A DNA stretch of 64,000 nucleotides from NCBI GenBank assembly GCA_030522415.1, contig CM060112.1, forward strand, positions 12,877,001 to 12,941,000, read 5' to 3'. The notes under the pieces were generated by a model. It did no database searches. It had not been told where the DNA came from and saw only the letters and a program-made list of their open reading frames with translations. Every line of letters begins with the position of its first letter. Position 1 is the first letter of the stretch. A program made the position numbers and the translations under genes. Shown piece after piece: positions 47,956 to 58,050 of the stretch. The DNA is from Channallabes apus (lineage: Eukaryota > Chordata > Actinopteri > Siluriformes > Clariidae).

Positions 47956-48870
47956 TTTTTTTTATCATATAATGTGTGTACATTATATGGGATAAAAACT
48001 GACCATGGCGTTTTATACTTACTAGAATTTATTTTTTCATAGGTCTCTGAAGTGAAATAAAGGCATTTTATTTAACTTTTTTTCCCCATTGTGAACATTT
48101 GTTTATTTGACCTCTCTTCCAAAGCAGACGTTAATCCTCATTATAGAAAACATTCATTGAAGAATAACTGCTACTTTTGAACAGTAAAACAAAATAAAAA
48201 TCAATTCTGGTATTTAGAAAGACTAAATACATTATTTTGTCTGTTTTCTACGAATTCTGCTGTAACTTATCTACATAAAACAATTATTTGAATGGTGAAT
48301 ATTTAAGAAAAATATTGTAACAGACAACCGTCAAAGTCACCAATAAATAACACGGATATTAAAGCAGAAATGCAAATAAATAAGCAAGTAAAAATTGACG
48401 AGCATGTTGTATTATCTCTCAGTCCTGGGCGTCTAAATGAAAAGCGCTCTGAAAGCGCGTTGTCTCTGTGTCGGTCCTGAAACTACCGTAATCACTGTAA
48501 TATGTGCGCACACTAAAATCAATCGCGGCTGGCTTGACCGTGTTCTTCTGAACCGCGGCTGGCTTTACCGCAGTTCTAATTTGTCTAAATCGCATTGCAG
48601 ACAATAAAAATAAGTCGAGTCATCCTGTGACCCTACATGCTTAATCTTTGCACAGATGATTCTTGCTTCTCACTTTTTCCTTAATCCCTCACTGTTCTAT
48701 CTTGTATTTTCTAACGGTGTCAGAAACTTTGTGTTAGTAGCACTGCTTGACGCCTTCCTCTTTTGTAATTTGCTTTGGATAAAGGCAAACTTACAAAAGA
48801 TGAAGAAATGCCTGAATGTAGTTGTACGAATAAAAGATTATGTAATGATACAATGTAAATATTTTCACAG

Positions 48871-49413
48871 AAACAAAGTGTAAAGATGAGACGTGAATCT
48901 GAAGAGGATCTCTTTGATGATTGCCTGGTAAAGCATTGTTTTCTTATTAATTATACAATTTATTAATACCTTGAATATAGTGTTTGTTGTATCAGCATTC
49001 ATCATAGGATTTCCTGACACTGTAAAGCCATCTCATGCCATGTTTTACTGATGCAAGATAAAGCAATTTAACCCAAGTTTAACAATATGAAGTATATGAA
49101 GTGATGGTCATTTTTTTATTATCATTTATTTTTATTATTATTATTTTCTCAATGAAGTCAGCACAGGTTGAAGCAATTCAGATTTTTTTGCTTCTCAAAA
49201 TAAATGATTTATTTTCTTGTAAATTTTATGCAGGGGGACAGACGAAGTGACACCTTCTTAAAATCCTTGTCGTCCGTGCTGTTGAAGGGGAAGAACCGGT
49301 TGGTGTATCCATAATCCTTGAAGGAGAGGCTATTTTCAGAAAGTTCTTCTAGAACTTGATGGGATTAAGCTATCACCAAAAGTGCAAGCTTTAAAGATGA
49401 AGTTATCATCTTA
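48871..49413 (+). pseudogene. Last two exons of the X-borne gene (decayed copy)
   Basis: Exon 48871-48927 (acceptor TTTTCACAG, donor GTAAAG) is intact and encodes the same KQSVKMRRESEEDLFDDCL-type peptide as the left copy. The final exon from 49234 keeps its acceptor TTTTATGCAG and its C-terminal text (SPKVQALKMKLS region). It has lost about 11 bases near its start and about 40 bases in the middle, and gained a few near the end, so the frame is broken. Conservation of splice sites in both copies supports a real spliced ancestor. Confidence 0.55.
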
Positions 49414-49927
49414 AAACATTTGATTTGGCTTGACTACAAGTGTTTACATGTTGTGTTTACATGTTCAGCTTAAAATGTTTTCATGCATTAAGGTTTCAAT
49501 GGCATACTTTTAAGTGCACTAGTCCAGAGTGCTGATTTGAAAGTTGCAACTTCACTGCTTCAGAGGGCTATTACGTTTTAACGTTTATTCTACAGTTTGT
49601 TTAAAGTATTTTCTGCTGCATTTTATTTCTAAATGAATGCTGTATTTTATTTATTTATTATTTTACACAATTTTGTTTAAAACAAGTATTTCAGGCCCTG
49701 GTGCCGTGCAGTTTTTTTCTATGGATGCAAAATTTAGCTGAATGCACATTTATTAAAAAGACAACTTGGATCTAGACTGTGAATGTCACAAATATTTGGT
49801 AATGTTGGTGAATAAACTGTTTAATTATATTTTAGTTGTGTGATTTATGAAAGATATAGATGAAATAATTACTTAAGTTTCTTTCCAAAACATAAATTAG
49901 CAATGTTTACATTATTATAGGGAGTAA

Positions 49928-49971
49928 TAGGTAGCAAACCTACGCCCTTGTGTGTGTGTGTGTGTGTGTGT
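49928..49971. repeat. hAT-like end beside (TG)n
   Basis: GGTAGCAAACCTACGCCCTTG followed by TG repeats is the exact reverse complement of the left end of the 14921 element plus its CA microsatellite. Only the terminal ~22 bp is present. Confidence 0.7.
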
Positions 49972-50123
49972 ATGTATATATATGGAAATATAATTAATAT
50001 TTTCGTGTTTAATTACAAAAAAAAAAACATTTTAATGGCTAGTGATTGTTGCAGACATTTACACTATTTTTGAGAACTATTAAGTTCTCCTTCAACGTGT
50101 CATAGCCGATAACTGCCCCTTTG

Positions 50124-50440
50124 AAGCCTTTGAATGGTGTTAAAAATACTTGCAAAACAAGTATTGCAGCCATACATTGGAGGGAACTTCTGAGGTGGTC
50201 AGTGATTGATGGCACGGTCGGTCGGAGGGGGTTGTGATCACACCTATAGATCTTTTGTTCTAGGCTATCGGTCAAATATCTCTCCACTTGGAAGCAAAAA
50301 CATGCAAGGGATTTCAGCATCTCGACGCACATACTAAGCTGTTTATAAAGTAGACACTGTTTGTTTTTTCATTTTGTAATCTTTACCGTGTACTGTACAA
50401 TGTATATTCATTTTTTTATGAATTACTGTAAATAAACTAC
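50124..50440. repeat. Third copy of the 56-394 inverted arm
   Basis: Runs AAGCCTTTGAATGGTG to TAAATAAACTAC, inverted relative to 56-394 and direct relative to 5983-6098. No flanking partner was found nearby. Confidence 0.8.
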
Positions 50441-50705
50441 ACATTCCGTTGATTTACCAGAAATGACTTTTCTGTTTTTTTTGTGTGTGCTAAACTAAAC
50501 TTCAGGGTCAAAGTAATAGCGATTTTATTTGAAAAGTATTATATATTTACAATGCTGATAAGTTCAAGCTTAGATTCATATATAAACTGCTTCAAAGTCT
50601 TTCCGTGACCGCTGAAATCCGACAGACGCAGGGCTCAAGGGAGGTGTGTGTGTGTGTGTGTGTGTGTGCGGGTTAGTGTGCCTGTCCTATTTCAGCGGAT
50701 TTTTC

Positions 50706-51810
50706 CGCTACCGCAGATCAGTTTATCAACTTGTAATATATACATTTTAGGAATATATTAACATGTGCAGACATTTAAGGTTGCGCTGCCCTCTCTTGCC
50801 CCTGCGTAGAGCCTACACACACACACACACACATCTATCTATCTATCTATTATATAAATACACATTTGGAATCTGCATCTACATTTTCTGTTACAAGTAT
50901 AGAATTAGGTTCAGCTGAGACTCATGATCAATGGTGTTAGGGTACTTATGTAGTGATAATTAGTTTCAGCCAGATCATTAAAACTAACAATGGACTATGA
51001 CACTCTTGAGAGGGGATATGAAGGTGTTATTCATTTATTTATTCTCTACAAGGGTGCGAAGAACAGTACAGACCAAACTATAACTCTCTCTTACTACTAT
51101 AAAAATTCTAGATATAAACAAACAAAATACAGCTTTTTTTCCTCAGAGGTAAACGGAAAAGTGAAGTTGTTCAGCTGTCACTGCAGCTTCTTCAAAGTCT
51201 TCCCACTCCGTGACCACTGAAATCCGACACGACACCACGTTAGGCTGCGTCTTGACTCATTTGTATACCGACGGTGATTGGATGTTTCCCGAGGGCTCAG
51301 GGGAGTGTGTGTGTCTGTGTGTGTGTGTGTGTGTGTGTGTCTATGTGTGTGTGTCTGTGTGTGTGTGTCTATGTGTGTGCGTCCGCGCGGGTACTTGTTC
51401 TACTGTTATAAAAACTCTAAATATAAACAAACAAAATACAGCTTTTTTTCAGAGGTAAACGGAAAAGTGAAGATGTTCAGTGTCACTATGCAGATGTTAC
51501 ACTCAGTGGAGTTACCGAAATCATTGGTTTAGTCCTCATTGAGCTTTTGTTCCTCTTATGTGAGCATAAACAGTGAAACATTCCACAGGTTTATAATAGT
51601 GAACCACGTTCCCGTCGAACGAAACGAGGCATAATCGTGGTGTTTGCTTCGGTTATGACACACCATAGTTTATTACCTGCTGTGGTAGATCTGAATATTT
51701 ATTCAAACACAATAATAAAGCTTTATATCCTCAGGAGGGCTCAGTACATTGTTTTAGCGATAGTTTCACGGAAGCGAGTTCAGAACTAATCTAACCAAAC
51801 CAAAAAAAAA
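50706..51810 (+). repeat. Direct duplication unit A (partner 54632-55385)
   Basis: CGCTACCGCAGATCAGTTTA through the TCTA microsatellite, the CTCAGAGGTAAAC block and CATTGTTTTAGCGATAGTTTC to an A-run. It also has an internal partial third unit (51180-51480 repeats 50595-50660 and 51090-51180 motifs) and imperfect (TG)n at 51305-51385. No gene seen. Confidence 0.85.
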
Positions 51811-52384
51811 ATAGCTGGATAGTTTTGTTCTTCAGAAAAGATATCTGAAGTCACAGAGAGATCCTGCTCTGTAGAAGCTGCCTCAGTCTATTTGTGCAAT
51901 TACTCCATCCTGCCCTTATCAATGATAGTATAGTAATGATGTCGCTGTTGATTATCTGTTCTTGTGCTTTTGAAAAATAATTTTTTTTTCTAAGAACATG
52001 TAATAGGATGGTGTTTATTGCATATATGTATGTTTTTTTGTAATAGGCAAGTATATCAAAATAATTTAACTGTTTAATAGACATGGGTGTTTTTTTTACA
52101 GATTCACTGTAAAACATGAAAATAATAATAACCTATTTGTGAGGTAGAATTAACCCAACATTCCAGTTAAAATGAACCAACAAATCCCAAACATATGGGT
52201 AGAACATTTGAACCATTTATGTGGTAGAATTAACCCAGCATTATAGTTAAATATGACCTAGCATTTGGATTGAATATTTAACCCATCTTGCTGGGTTAAA
52301 TTAACCCAGCATTTAGTTAGTCCTATATTTACCCAGCAGCTGGGTTAAAAACAACCCAGATTGTTTTTAACCCAGCATTTTTAG

Positions 52385-52386
<2 letters not shown>
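51811..52386. mobile_element. Truncated CACTC-ended TIR element
   Basis: Homologous to 39571-39755 joined directly to 44035-44445, that is, the 38149-44448 element without its L2. It ends in CCCAGCATTTTTAGGGTA. The left part is missing. Confidence 0.85.

Positions 52387-52477
<91 letters not shown>
52387..52477. repeat. (TA)n followed by (CA)n
   Basis: About 38 TA units then 7-8 CA units, directly abutting the truncated TIR element. Confidence 0.95.
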
Positions 52478-52478
<1 letters not shown>

Positions 52479-52929
52479 GACATGCGTGTGTCATTTTAAT
52501 TCAAATGAACATTTTAATCTGTGCATGGGCGTCGTCTCGCACGTTCTGTAATGTTCCATTGTCTTTTAGAGCCCATTACTAAAGCAGGTTACTAAAACCT
52601 GGCTTACTACCTATAAAAAATATTTCAATTTAACTCATGGGTCTCAATCACAGATGACACGACAAATTATATACTCTGAAACGTTCATTTGAACATTTAA
52701 AATGTTAATACAAAAATACAAAAAGATGAATACTAATGTTATCATAGTGTAAATTATTAACATTAGGTTAGGTCCTGCCCTTAATTAATTCATATTATAA
52801 TTACTTTTACATAGTATAGTTACTGGACTGACATTACCAAAACTAGCTATTTGATTTAGCCTTTCTAAAATTCAACCCACATATAATTTATAATCAGAAA
52901 ACATAAAACATATTATGATCTGTTCAACA

Positions 52930-53200
52930 GCCCATCTGTTTTAATTTAGTTTGTATTTTTTATTATTCATAAGACAACCTTTCAGTTTTGTAAATATTTT
53001 AGTTATAGTGTGTTAAGTCTTACAGTTACTATAAAATATATATATATAAACATAATATGATCTTTTTGAGTTATAATGTTTTTTTTTATTATTCATAAGA
53101 AAACATTTCAGTTTTGTAAATATTCTAGTTATAGTGTGTTATGTTTTTCTTTAGGTTAAACGGTTTTGAGAATTAGACCATCCAGCTTAGATAAATGTTA
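52930..53200. repeat. Inverted relative of 5215-5745 (empty site of the 380-bp solo LTR)
   Basis: CAGCCCATCTGTTTTAATTT to AGCTTAGATAAATGTTATGT is the reverse complement of the sequences flanking the solo LTR at 5275. It reads CTTTAGGTTAAACGG without an insertion. An internal near-duplication (TTCAGTTTTGTAAATATT at about 52982 and 53108) is also present. Confidence 0.85.
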
Positions 53201-53246
53201 TGTCATTGATTGATAAAATCTGGATTAAGGATATTTTATTATATAA

Positions 53247-53264
<18 letters not shown>

Positions 53265-53290
<26 letters not shown>

Positions 53291-53457
53291 CAACTTCTAT
53301 TTCTATTTATAGATTATTTCTTTTCTTTTGTTTCTTGTTATTTGCACAAAGTAGGAGCGGTTCAGGATACATTTCACTGCGTGTTGTACTTGTATAACTA
53401 TGCATGTGACAAATAAAGAATCTTGAATCTTGAATCTTGAATCTTGAATCTTGAATA
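53265..53457 (+). mobile_element. Rex1-like LINE, 3' end only
   Basis: T-run, then CAACTTCTATTTCTATTTAT, GCACAAAGTAGGAGCGGTTC, ATGCATGTGACAAATAAAGA and five TTGAATC units: the reverse complement of 8796-8975. A severely 5'-truncated insertion of the family at 8796-12124. Confidence 0.92.
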
Positions 53458-54631
53458 TATTTATTTTTTAGTTTCCCCCTGAGGGATTGCCACCTTATTG
53501 TGGTCTGGGGGTTTGCGTGCCTCAACACAATTCAGCAAATACAATACTGTTACTATACAGTAAGGCCAGGTAAAAACAGTGCTCGAACATGATGCCCCCC
53601 TCCCCCCACCCCGTGTTGTCTGGTCTAGAACGGCGCTGCCTCTGACCGTCTTTTGTCTTGTAAAAGTATTCTCACTCACCTTCCAATCCCCCCAGCGCAC
53701 ACACTCTGTTTGTACTGTAAACTGTACTGTAACTGTGTTTGCTAGGGCACTTGGTTATACACAGTACTTTAATGTATGGAACACTTACTTAACTTACTGG
53801 TTTGGTTTAAATATCGCTTATTACCTTATTCAACAAAATAAATTCATTATTAACGTATTGAAGTATTTTAGTTAAGGACAAAAACTGTGCTTGTGTTTAG
53901 AACTGCTGAACAGCCGAAAACACACACACACACACCCATCCCCCCGCCAAAAACACACACGCACACACAGAGCAATTAACACCAGGAGTGGAAGGTGAGA
54001 AACCTCAATGGAGAATACCAAGTTTGTCGTTGCTCTTTTGGAGTTCTTAAAACCCAAAACATTTATTTATACTGAGAAAAAATTATTATGGGTCACAATC
54101 ACAAACACAAATACATATAATCAAGTGTTTCATTTGTTTCTATGATCAATAATTATTATTATTATTTTCAGCCCAACTCTTTGACTATTTAAAACAAAGT
54201 TGTGTCCCATTTTTTGCCCATTGAAGTTGTTGGTTCAACTAAACAATTTTTAAATACCCAAACAATCCCCCAAAATTAAAACACGCAAAACATGACTTTA
54301 ACAATTCAATTTATTCTTCCAAAACTAGTCAAAGTTAAAACAGTAATTTATATAAAACAGATGAATACATGTTGTCTTTTTGCTTAAAGTTCATTAAACA
54401 ACCCGGATACACCAGCTGCTTATAAGTCTCTATCTATAGTCCTTTTACATTAAAATAAAAAATTTTCAAATATCAAAACTATTACATATTTGTTATTAAT
54501 AATGTTATTACTTAACAGTTTAAGTCTTTGTTTCCCCCAAAGTACTGTATCAGACATTTTGCAGTTCTATGTTCAGAATATACAGTAGACCTGATCAAAC
54601 ATCATTCTAAAGCTGTCGGACTGTGACGTCA
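53458..54631. other. No gene recognised
   Basis: Contains GGGATTGCCACCTTATTGTG, a motif I associate with fish retroelement leaders, short CA runs (53922-53966) and AT-rich sequence. Open frames are short and show no recognised domain. Confidence 0.5.
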
Positions 54632-54757
54632 TCGCTACCGCAGATCAGTTCATCAACTTGTAATATATACATTTTAGGAATATATTAACATGTGCAGACA
54701 TTTAAGGGTGCGCTGCCCTCTCTTGCCCCTGCGTAGAGCCTACACACACACACACAC

Positions 54758-54819
<62 letters not shown>

Positions 54820-55385
54820 TATATAAATACACATTTGGAATCTGCATCTACATTTTCTGTTACAAGTATAGAATTAGGTTCAGCTGAGACTCATGATCAA
54901 TGGTGTTAGGGTACTTATGTAGTGATAATTAGTTTCAGCCAGATCATTAAAACTAACAATGGACTATGACACTCTTGAGAGGGGATATGAAGGTGTTATT
55001 CATTTATTTATTCTCTACAAGGGTGCGAAGAACAGTACAGACCAAACTATAACTCTCTCTTACTACTATAAAAATTCTAGACATAAACAAACAAAATACA
55101 GCTTTTTTTCCTCAGAGGTAAACGGAAAAGTGAAGTTGTTCAGCTGTTCACTGTCACTGCAGCTTCTTCAAAGTCTTCCCACTCCGTGACCACTGAAATC
55201 CGACACGACACCACGTTAGGCTGCGTCTTGACTCATTTGTATACCGACGGTGATTGGATGTTTCCCGAGGGCTCAGGGGAGTGTGTGTGTCTGTGTGTGT
55301 GTCTATGTGTGTGTGTCATTGTTTTAGCGATAGTTTCAAGGAAGCGAGTTCAGAACTAATCTAACCAAACCAAAAAAAAAAAAAA
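54632..55385 (+). repeat. Direct duplication unit B (partner 50706-51810)
   Basis: Near-identical to unit A, including the TCTA microsatellite (longer here, 54759-54819). It lacks about 400 bp (51345-51745 of unit A), with the junction in the TG repeat, consistent with slippage or recombination between TG tracts. Confidence 0.88.
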
Positions 55386-55439
55386 CATCCGAAGCTTCAA
55401 ATAGAATGAACGAACTAATGAAATTGATATATATGTAAT

Positions 55440-57348
55440 TGATATACTGTATATACAGACGTGTGTGTGTCATTTTAATTCAAATGAACATTTTAATGCT
55501 TTCTGATACACTTATCAACTTATCCACATAAACTTATCAACACATACTCTCCGTGCACGCACATACAATCTCTAAAAAAGTAAAATTAATAACATACATA
55601 TACAAATAAACAAAAATATAAACGTCTATGTATATTGAAGTTTACGGTGAACGCAGAGTCGGCTAAGCACATGTGATGACGCGCGCGCCCTCACCTCTTG
55701 TTACGACTGCCTATTTGGCCAAAAAATAATTGAACGATATGCCTGGTCCTGGAAAGAGACAATAAATATATATATTTTTTTATACATTTATTGCATTGTT
55801 TGTTGTTTACAGTCAAGCCATCAACATACAATAAAATGTAAACATGAGATCTAAACTAAAAACTGTGCTCCCTGTGCTGGTGCTGGCAATATCATCTCTT
55901 TGTTCTGCTGTCTCCGGCTCCCTCCCTGGTCCTGAACCGTACCATACATACCAGATCAAGAACTTGAAGATGAAGATTATATCTCTGGTCTTCTCTCTGA
56001 CGGGTTCCTCCCTAGTTTCTGATGATCTCAATTAGTTTGTAGTGTTGCTTGTCCAAGGAAACCAGTAATCTTGCTTGAAGTGGAGCAGATATAATTCTCA
56101 GAAACTCATTACTGATCTTTAAAAAAAAAAAAAAAAAAGGTAAAAACAAAAATTGGACTGGCTCAAGTTCTTATGTTAGCAAATCTTAATTACAGTGTGT
56201 ATAAAGTATAGAAAGCAGTACACTACAAACAGCACTCACTCCAAATTAGCTTGTTCTATGTTTACGTCACTTTCCTATTAATTTTTACATCGTTAACCAA
56301 CGGTACTTAAATATAATTATTTTCTTCGGCGCCGCTGACTTACTGTATAAACTCCGGTGTTTTTGAAAATCACCACGTTAGTTAGCTAATGCTAATGCAG
56401 GTAATATAGGTGGTTTTAGCTACAGTAGCAAACACGGACACAAAACTCAATCTACAAAGTAGTTGTTCCTGACATAAATCATGAATTTGCTCATAGAAGA
56501 GATACATTTAACATAGAAATGACATGAGTTTGCTTTCTTACCTGGTTTAAAGGAGTTTTCTTTGAGAATCTCCACCCGCATGTGATTCAGTCCGTGAAAA
56601 TGCTGCGTCATGAGGTCATGAGACACGGTTTGAAGCAGAAATGTCCTTTGTGAATGGATTAGATTTAAGTTTAATCAGGGGCTTTAACTAACAGTAACTG
56701 AAATACAGGTTCTGGTATCCTTCCTTACTTGTTTCAACGTCATGCTCCGGTTTGAGGCGGAAATAAAATTATACCGGCAAAACTATGGTCTAAAGACTGC
56801 GCATGCGCAAATCACACTCAACCTAATAAGAGTACCTTGATCAAAATGAAATATTTCACTTTGGTTTCCTGCTGTAAACAGCATTATACTAAAAAAAAAA
56901 AAAAAAAAAAATATTCACCCATAAGCATAAATTAGACACTTCAGTTAAAAAGAGCAAATTATTTTTTTTACTAATGGAATGAGAAAAAAAAAACACATTA
57001 AACTAGGTTTACTTTTTTCAGTGGATCCCTCAATAATTTCTGTCTCCTTTGCCTGTGTTTGATAATGTGAAGCACATATACACTCATTCATCATGAAAGA
57101 TCTATTATAAAACAAAATAAAATTCATGTTCGCTTCAGCACTGTTCATCCGCGTCCTTACATTCATTGTTGTACTTGGTCCGGCTTTTAGATAAAGTCCT
57201 TCCATGCGCCATCTGGCGGATATTCAGTGAAGCGCAACACATTTATTTAAAATTCCCGAATGTTGCCTCCGGCAAGACGCGGCACGCCGCGCGCTAAATT
57301 GCGGCATCCCGCGGGAAAACACGCAGGGTTTTAAGGGCGACATCTGTA
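55440..57348. other. Probable far end of repeat X; no gene recognised
   Basis: 55460-55495 repeats 52480-52515. The block ends GGGCGACATCTGTA at 57348, a related X-type terminus in inverted orientation to 46718. A short frame at 55844-56035 starts with a hydrophobic, signal-like stretch (LPVLVLAISSLCSAVSG) but has no partner exon or known domain. CpG-rich stretches lie near 56330 and 57280. Confidence 0.45.
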
Positions 57349-57838
57349 AGTACGACGCGTTGGTCTGGCACGCGCAGGTCTGAGCAGCTCAAGAAGCTCC
57401 ATAATCTGTTGCCTTGAAAGACAAAACGTTTATTTTATATATTTTTTAATAACGACCACGGGGAAAATATGAAAAGGGCTGAAGTTTTGTCTAAAGGAAA
57501 CATGTACATGACTCACACGGCTCCACGGACCGCGCCGTCTTCAGTTTAACACAACACCACGCTGTATCGCTGCCTAATTGTTCGCCAGCTGTTTAATATT
57601 AATTGTGATTGGCAATTTTAATGCATTAGTCACATTATGAAAAAGGCTAATTAAAAGTCACTCTATTAGTTCTGATATCAAATAAAATAATATTCTTAAA
57701 CAGGTCTACAGTATATTCCATCATTAATACGACTTTGATAACGTGCCATAATGTGTTTACATACACCGCTGATTTATAAAGACTGCTGCTCAGTGGCGGC
57801 GACTAGCGTCTTGAGCTGAAACTACGCTAAGTATGAGT

Positions 57839-57862
57839 TAAGGTTGGTCCAGACCAACCTTA
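57839..57862. repeat. Near-perfect palindrome (hairpin) in the Harbinger-like end
   Basis: Arms of 11 bp, TAAGGTTGGTC and GACCAACCTTA, around CA. It lies about 130 bp inside the right terminus and may form a cruciform. Confidence 0.9.
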
Positions 57863-57992
57863 CGAACGTCTGACTTAGCTAAGAGATACTTAGCGTAAGA
57901 ACGTTTCGAGAAATGCGCCATAAAGTTAAGAGAGAGGTTAAGGTACGACTTAAGAACTACTTAGAGATAAGAAGCTTTCGAGAAACCGGGCC

Positions 57993-58050
57993 CAGGTTCC
58001 TGCGACCCTGAATACAGGATAAAGTGGTATAGATGATGAGTGAGTGAGTG
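57993..58050 (+). mobile_element. tRNA-headed SINE, piece 3 of 3 (3' end)
   Basis: CAGGTTCCTGCGACCCTGAA, GATAAAGTGGTATAGATGAT and GAGTGAGTGAGTG tail: the canonical SINE end, continuing from 45469 with the CAG duplicated. Confidence 0.92.

Larger units (their letters stand above)
46718..49926 (+). repeat. Repeat X, right copy (inverted to 20055-31096)
   Basis: Starts TACAGATGTCGCCATTAAAA, the same terminus as the inverted one at 31096 and a related one ending at 57348. A first-exon-like segment ends GTGTTCGAG with a GTAAGTTTAG donor at about 47000. It contains the 142-bp repeats (47575-47955), internal inverted arms (about 47440-47560 and 48480-48590) and the two exons at 48871 and 49234. It lacks both the Gypsy and the solo-LTR insertions. 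Homology with the left copy stops at 49926. Confidence 0.78.
45470..57992. mobile_element. PIF/Harbinger-like non-autonomous element (12.5 kb with insertions)
   Basis: The left end GGCCCGGTTTCTCGATAAC and right end TTTCGAGAAACCGGGCC share a 15-bp TIR and subterminal CTTAAG/TTTCTCGAA motifs. The duplicated target CAG (45467-45469 and 57993-57995) rejoins the SINE exactly. Its own non-nested sequence is about 1.5-1.9 kb. No transposase or Myb-like protein is recognised. The superfamily is inferred from the 3-bp TSD and end style. Confidence 0.8.

Noticed and set aside
55844..56035. A small secreted protein gene (signal-like N-terminus)
   Set aside because: No partner exon, no polyadenylation context and no homology; it lies in repeat DNA and the antisense frame is equally long.
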